This document shows, one piece after another, positions 63,142 through 64,000 of a DNA stretch of 64,000 bases. The DNA comes from Rhodococcus oxybenzonivorans. Lineage in GTDB: Bacteria > Actinomycetota > Actinomycetes > Mycobacteriales > Mycobacteriaceae. The position numbers and the translations under genes are program-made. Each line of letters opens with the position of its first letter. Position 1 is the first letter of the stretch. The stretch spans positions 372,001 to 436,000 of the forward strand of contig NZ_CP021355.1 in the NCBI RefSeq assembly GCF_003130705.1. Reading direction: 5' to 3'. The notes under the pieces were generated by a model, which was given only the letters and a program-made list of their open reading frames with translations, ran no database searches and had not been told where the DNA came from.

Positions 63142-64000
63142 AGCAACACCTCCGCTTCCTCGACGAAGCCCGCAGCCACCTCACCGCTACGGGTGGCGAT
63201 GGCCAGCTTCATCGGCACCACGGTCGAGTATTACGACTTCTTCATCTACGGCACCGCCGCCGCCCTGGTGTTCCCCACGCTGTTCTTCCCCGATGTGTCC
63301 CCGGCAATCGGAATCCTGCTGTCCTTCGCGACGTTCGGGGTCGGGTTCCTCGCCCGCCCGCTCGGCGGCATCGTCTTCGGTCACTTCGGTGACCGGGTCG
63401 GTCGCAAGAAGATGCTGGTGATCTCGCTGGTCGGAATGGGCTCGGCCACCGTCCTGATGGGACTGTTGCCCGGTTACGCCCAGATCGGAATCGCCGCCCC
63501 GATCCTGCTGACCCTGCTGCGCCTGGTGCAGGGCTTCGCGGTCGGCGGCGAGTGGGGTGGGGCCACACTGATGGCCGTCGAGCACGCCCCGACCGCGAAG
63601 AAGGGCTTCTTCGGATCCTTCTCCCAGATGGGCGCCCCGGCCGGGACCAGCGTCGCGACCCTGGCGTTCTTCGCGGTCTCCCAATTGCCCGACGAGCAGT
63701 TCCTCAGCTGGGGCTGGCGCCTGCCGTTCCTGTTCAGTGCGGTACTGATCGTGATCGGGCTGTTCATCCGCCTGTCGCTGACCGAGAGCCCCGACTTCGC
63801 CGAGGTCAAGGCGCAGAGCGCGGTGGTGCGGATGCCGATCGCCGAAGCATTCCGCAAGCACTGGAAGGAAATCCTGCTCATCGCGGGGACCTACCTGTCC
63901 CAGGGCGTGTTCGCCTACATCTGCATGGCCTACCTCGTCTCCTACGGCACCACCGCCGCGGGGATCAGCCGCACCTTCGCCCTCGCCGGGGTGTTCGTCG
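63139..64000 (+). CDS. MHS-family (MFS) metabolite:proton symporter, partial
   Basis: First 287 codons from GTG 63139, running off the end. A short cytosolic start, then SFIGTTVEYYDFFIYGTAAALVF in helix 1. The MHS signature continues with ARPLGGIVFGHFGDRVGRKKML, the loop 2-3 motif of the MFS, and LRLVQGFAVGGEWGGA. Multiple hydrophobic segments follow. MHS members import carboxylates, betaines or aromatic acids with protons. The nearby GntR and LLM genes suggest it imports their substrate; the substrate itself is unknown. Also overlaps the leader peptide (see that entry). Confidence 0.92.
   Translation, partial: MSNTSASSTKPAATSPLRVAMASFIGTTVEYYDFFIYGTAAALVFPTLFFPDVSPAIGILLSFATFGVGFLARPLGGIVFGHFGDRVGRKKMLVISLVGMGSATVLMGLLPGYAQIGIAAPILLTLLRLVQGFAVGGEWGGATLMAVEHAPTAKKGFFGSFSQMGAPAGTSVATLAFFAVSQLPDEQFLSWGWRLPFLFSAVLIVIGLFIRLSLTESPDFAEVKAQSAVVRMPIAEAFRKHWKEILLIAGTYLSQGVFAYICMAYLVSYGTTAAGISRTFALAGVFV

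Overview
The window reads as part of a large actinomycete plasmid or plasmid-derived island, most like Rhodococcus or a close mycolata relative. The support is high GC, actinobacterial signature proteins (Lsr2, actinobacterial mIHF, a WhiB relic, a PknK-like kinase-LuxR regulator, an AccA/AccD acyl-CoA carboxylase), a plasmid-type replication protein and two separate ParA-based partition cassettes. Species is not determinable from what I can see.

Layout. 1-3.2 kb: a small possible ribbon-helix-helix protein and a putative replication initiator with an internal DnaA box. 3.2-8.9 kb: a centromere-like array of 19-bp palindromes (GTGATGCAC-S-GTGCATCAC) with ParB, ParA and a small RHH-like protein. 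9.3-10.9 kb: a second ParA and its partner on the minus strand. 11-16 kb: a gene-poor stretch with palindromes, a helicase-associated-domain protein, an Lsr2 gene with a damaged start, mIHF and a zinc-finger miniprotein. 16.8-24.6 kb: a secreted HNH nuclease, an RNB exonuclease fused to dsRNA-binding domains, an integrase relic and a kinase-ATPase-LuxR giant. 24.6-27.6 kb: a scrapyard of duplicated gene pieces, a LysR regulator and a thiolase pseudogene fused to a transposase piece.

28-64 kb is catabolic. The plus-strand run 28-41.5 kb encodes a Baeyer-Villiger monooxygenase, an esterase, a VOC protein, an aldehyde dehydrogenase, an alcohol dehydrogenase and an acyl-CoA ligase. It ends in a four-gene cassette built on a PPDK homologue whose ATP-grasp and phosphohistidine domains look intact while its PEP/pyruvate domain has lost its catalytic residues. 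With it come a stand-alone swivelling-domain protein and two unrecognised proteins. Convergent to this lies a minus-strand bacterial microcompartment operon (50.0-41.8 kb): BMC-P, BMC-H, acylating aldehyde dehydrogenase, EutJ-like chaperone, BMC-T, a linker-rich accessory protein, a malate/lactate dehydrogenase-like enzyme, an alcohol dehydrogenase and a PucR/CdaR-type regulator. A second BMC-H lies at 53.1 kb, and between the two shell parts are a lipocalin-like protein, a HAD phosphatase and SurE. No recognised signature enzyme (diol dehydratase, ethanolamine lyase, glycyl radical enzyme, aminopropanol kinase/lyase) and no phosphotransacylase is visible. 53.6-58 kb is a methylcrotonyl-CoA-carboxylase-like set (AccD, AccA, MaoC, truncated CitE). 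58-64 kb holds relics, then an ADH, an isochorismatase-fold protein, an LLM flavin oxidoreductase, a GntR regulator and the start of an MHS transporter. Three copies of a GCRTTCYAGW motif sit in the two intergenic regions around gntR.

Working model (inference): ketones or alcohols are oxidised and CoA-activated by the 28-36 kb enzymes. An aldehyde intermediate is processed inside the microcompartment, with NAD+ recycled by the two dehydrogenases. The PPDK-like cassette phosphorylates an unknown acceptor from ATP. The carboxylase/hydratase set takes the acyl-CoA onward. The PPDK-like cassette beside a microcompartment lacking a signature enzyme is the best candidate for an undescribed system.
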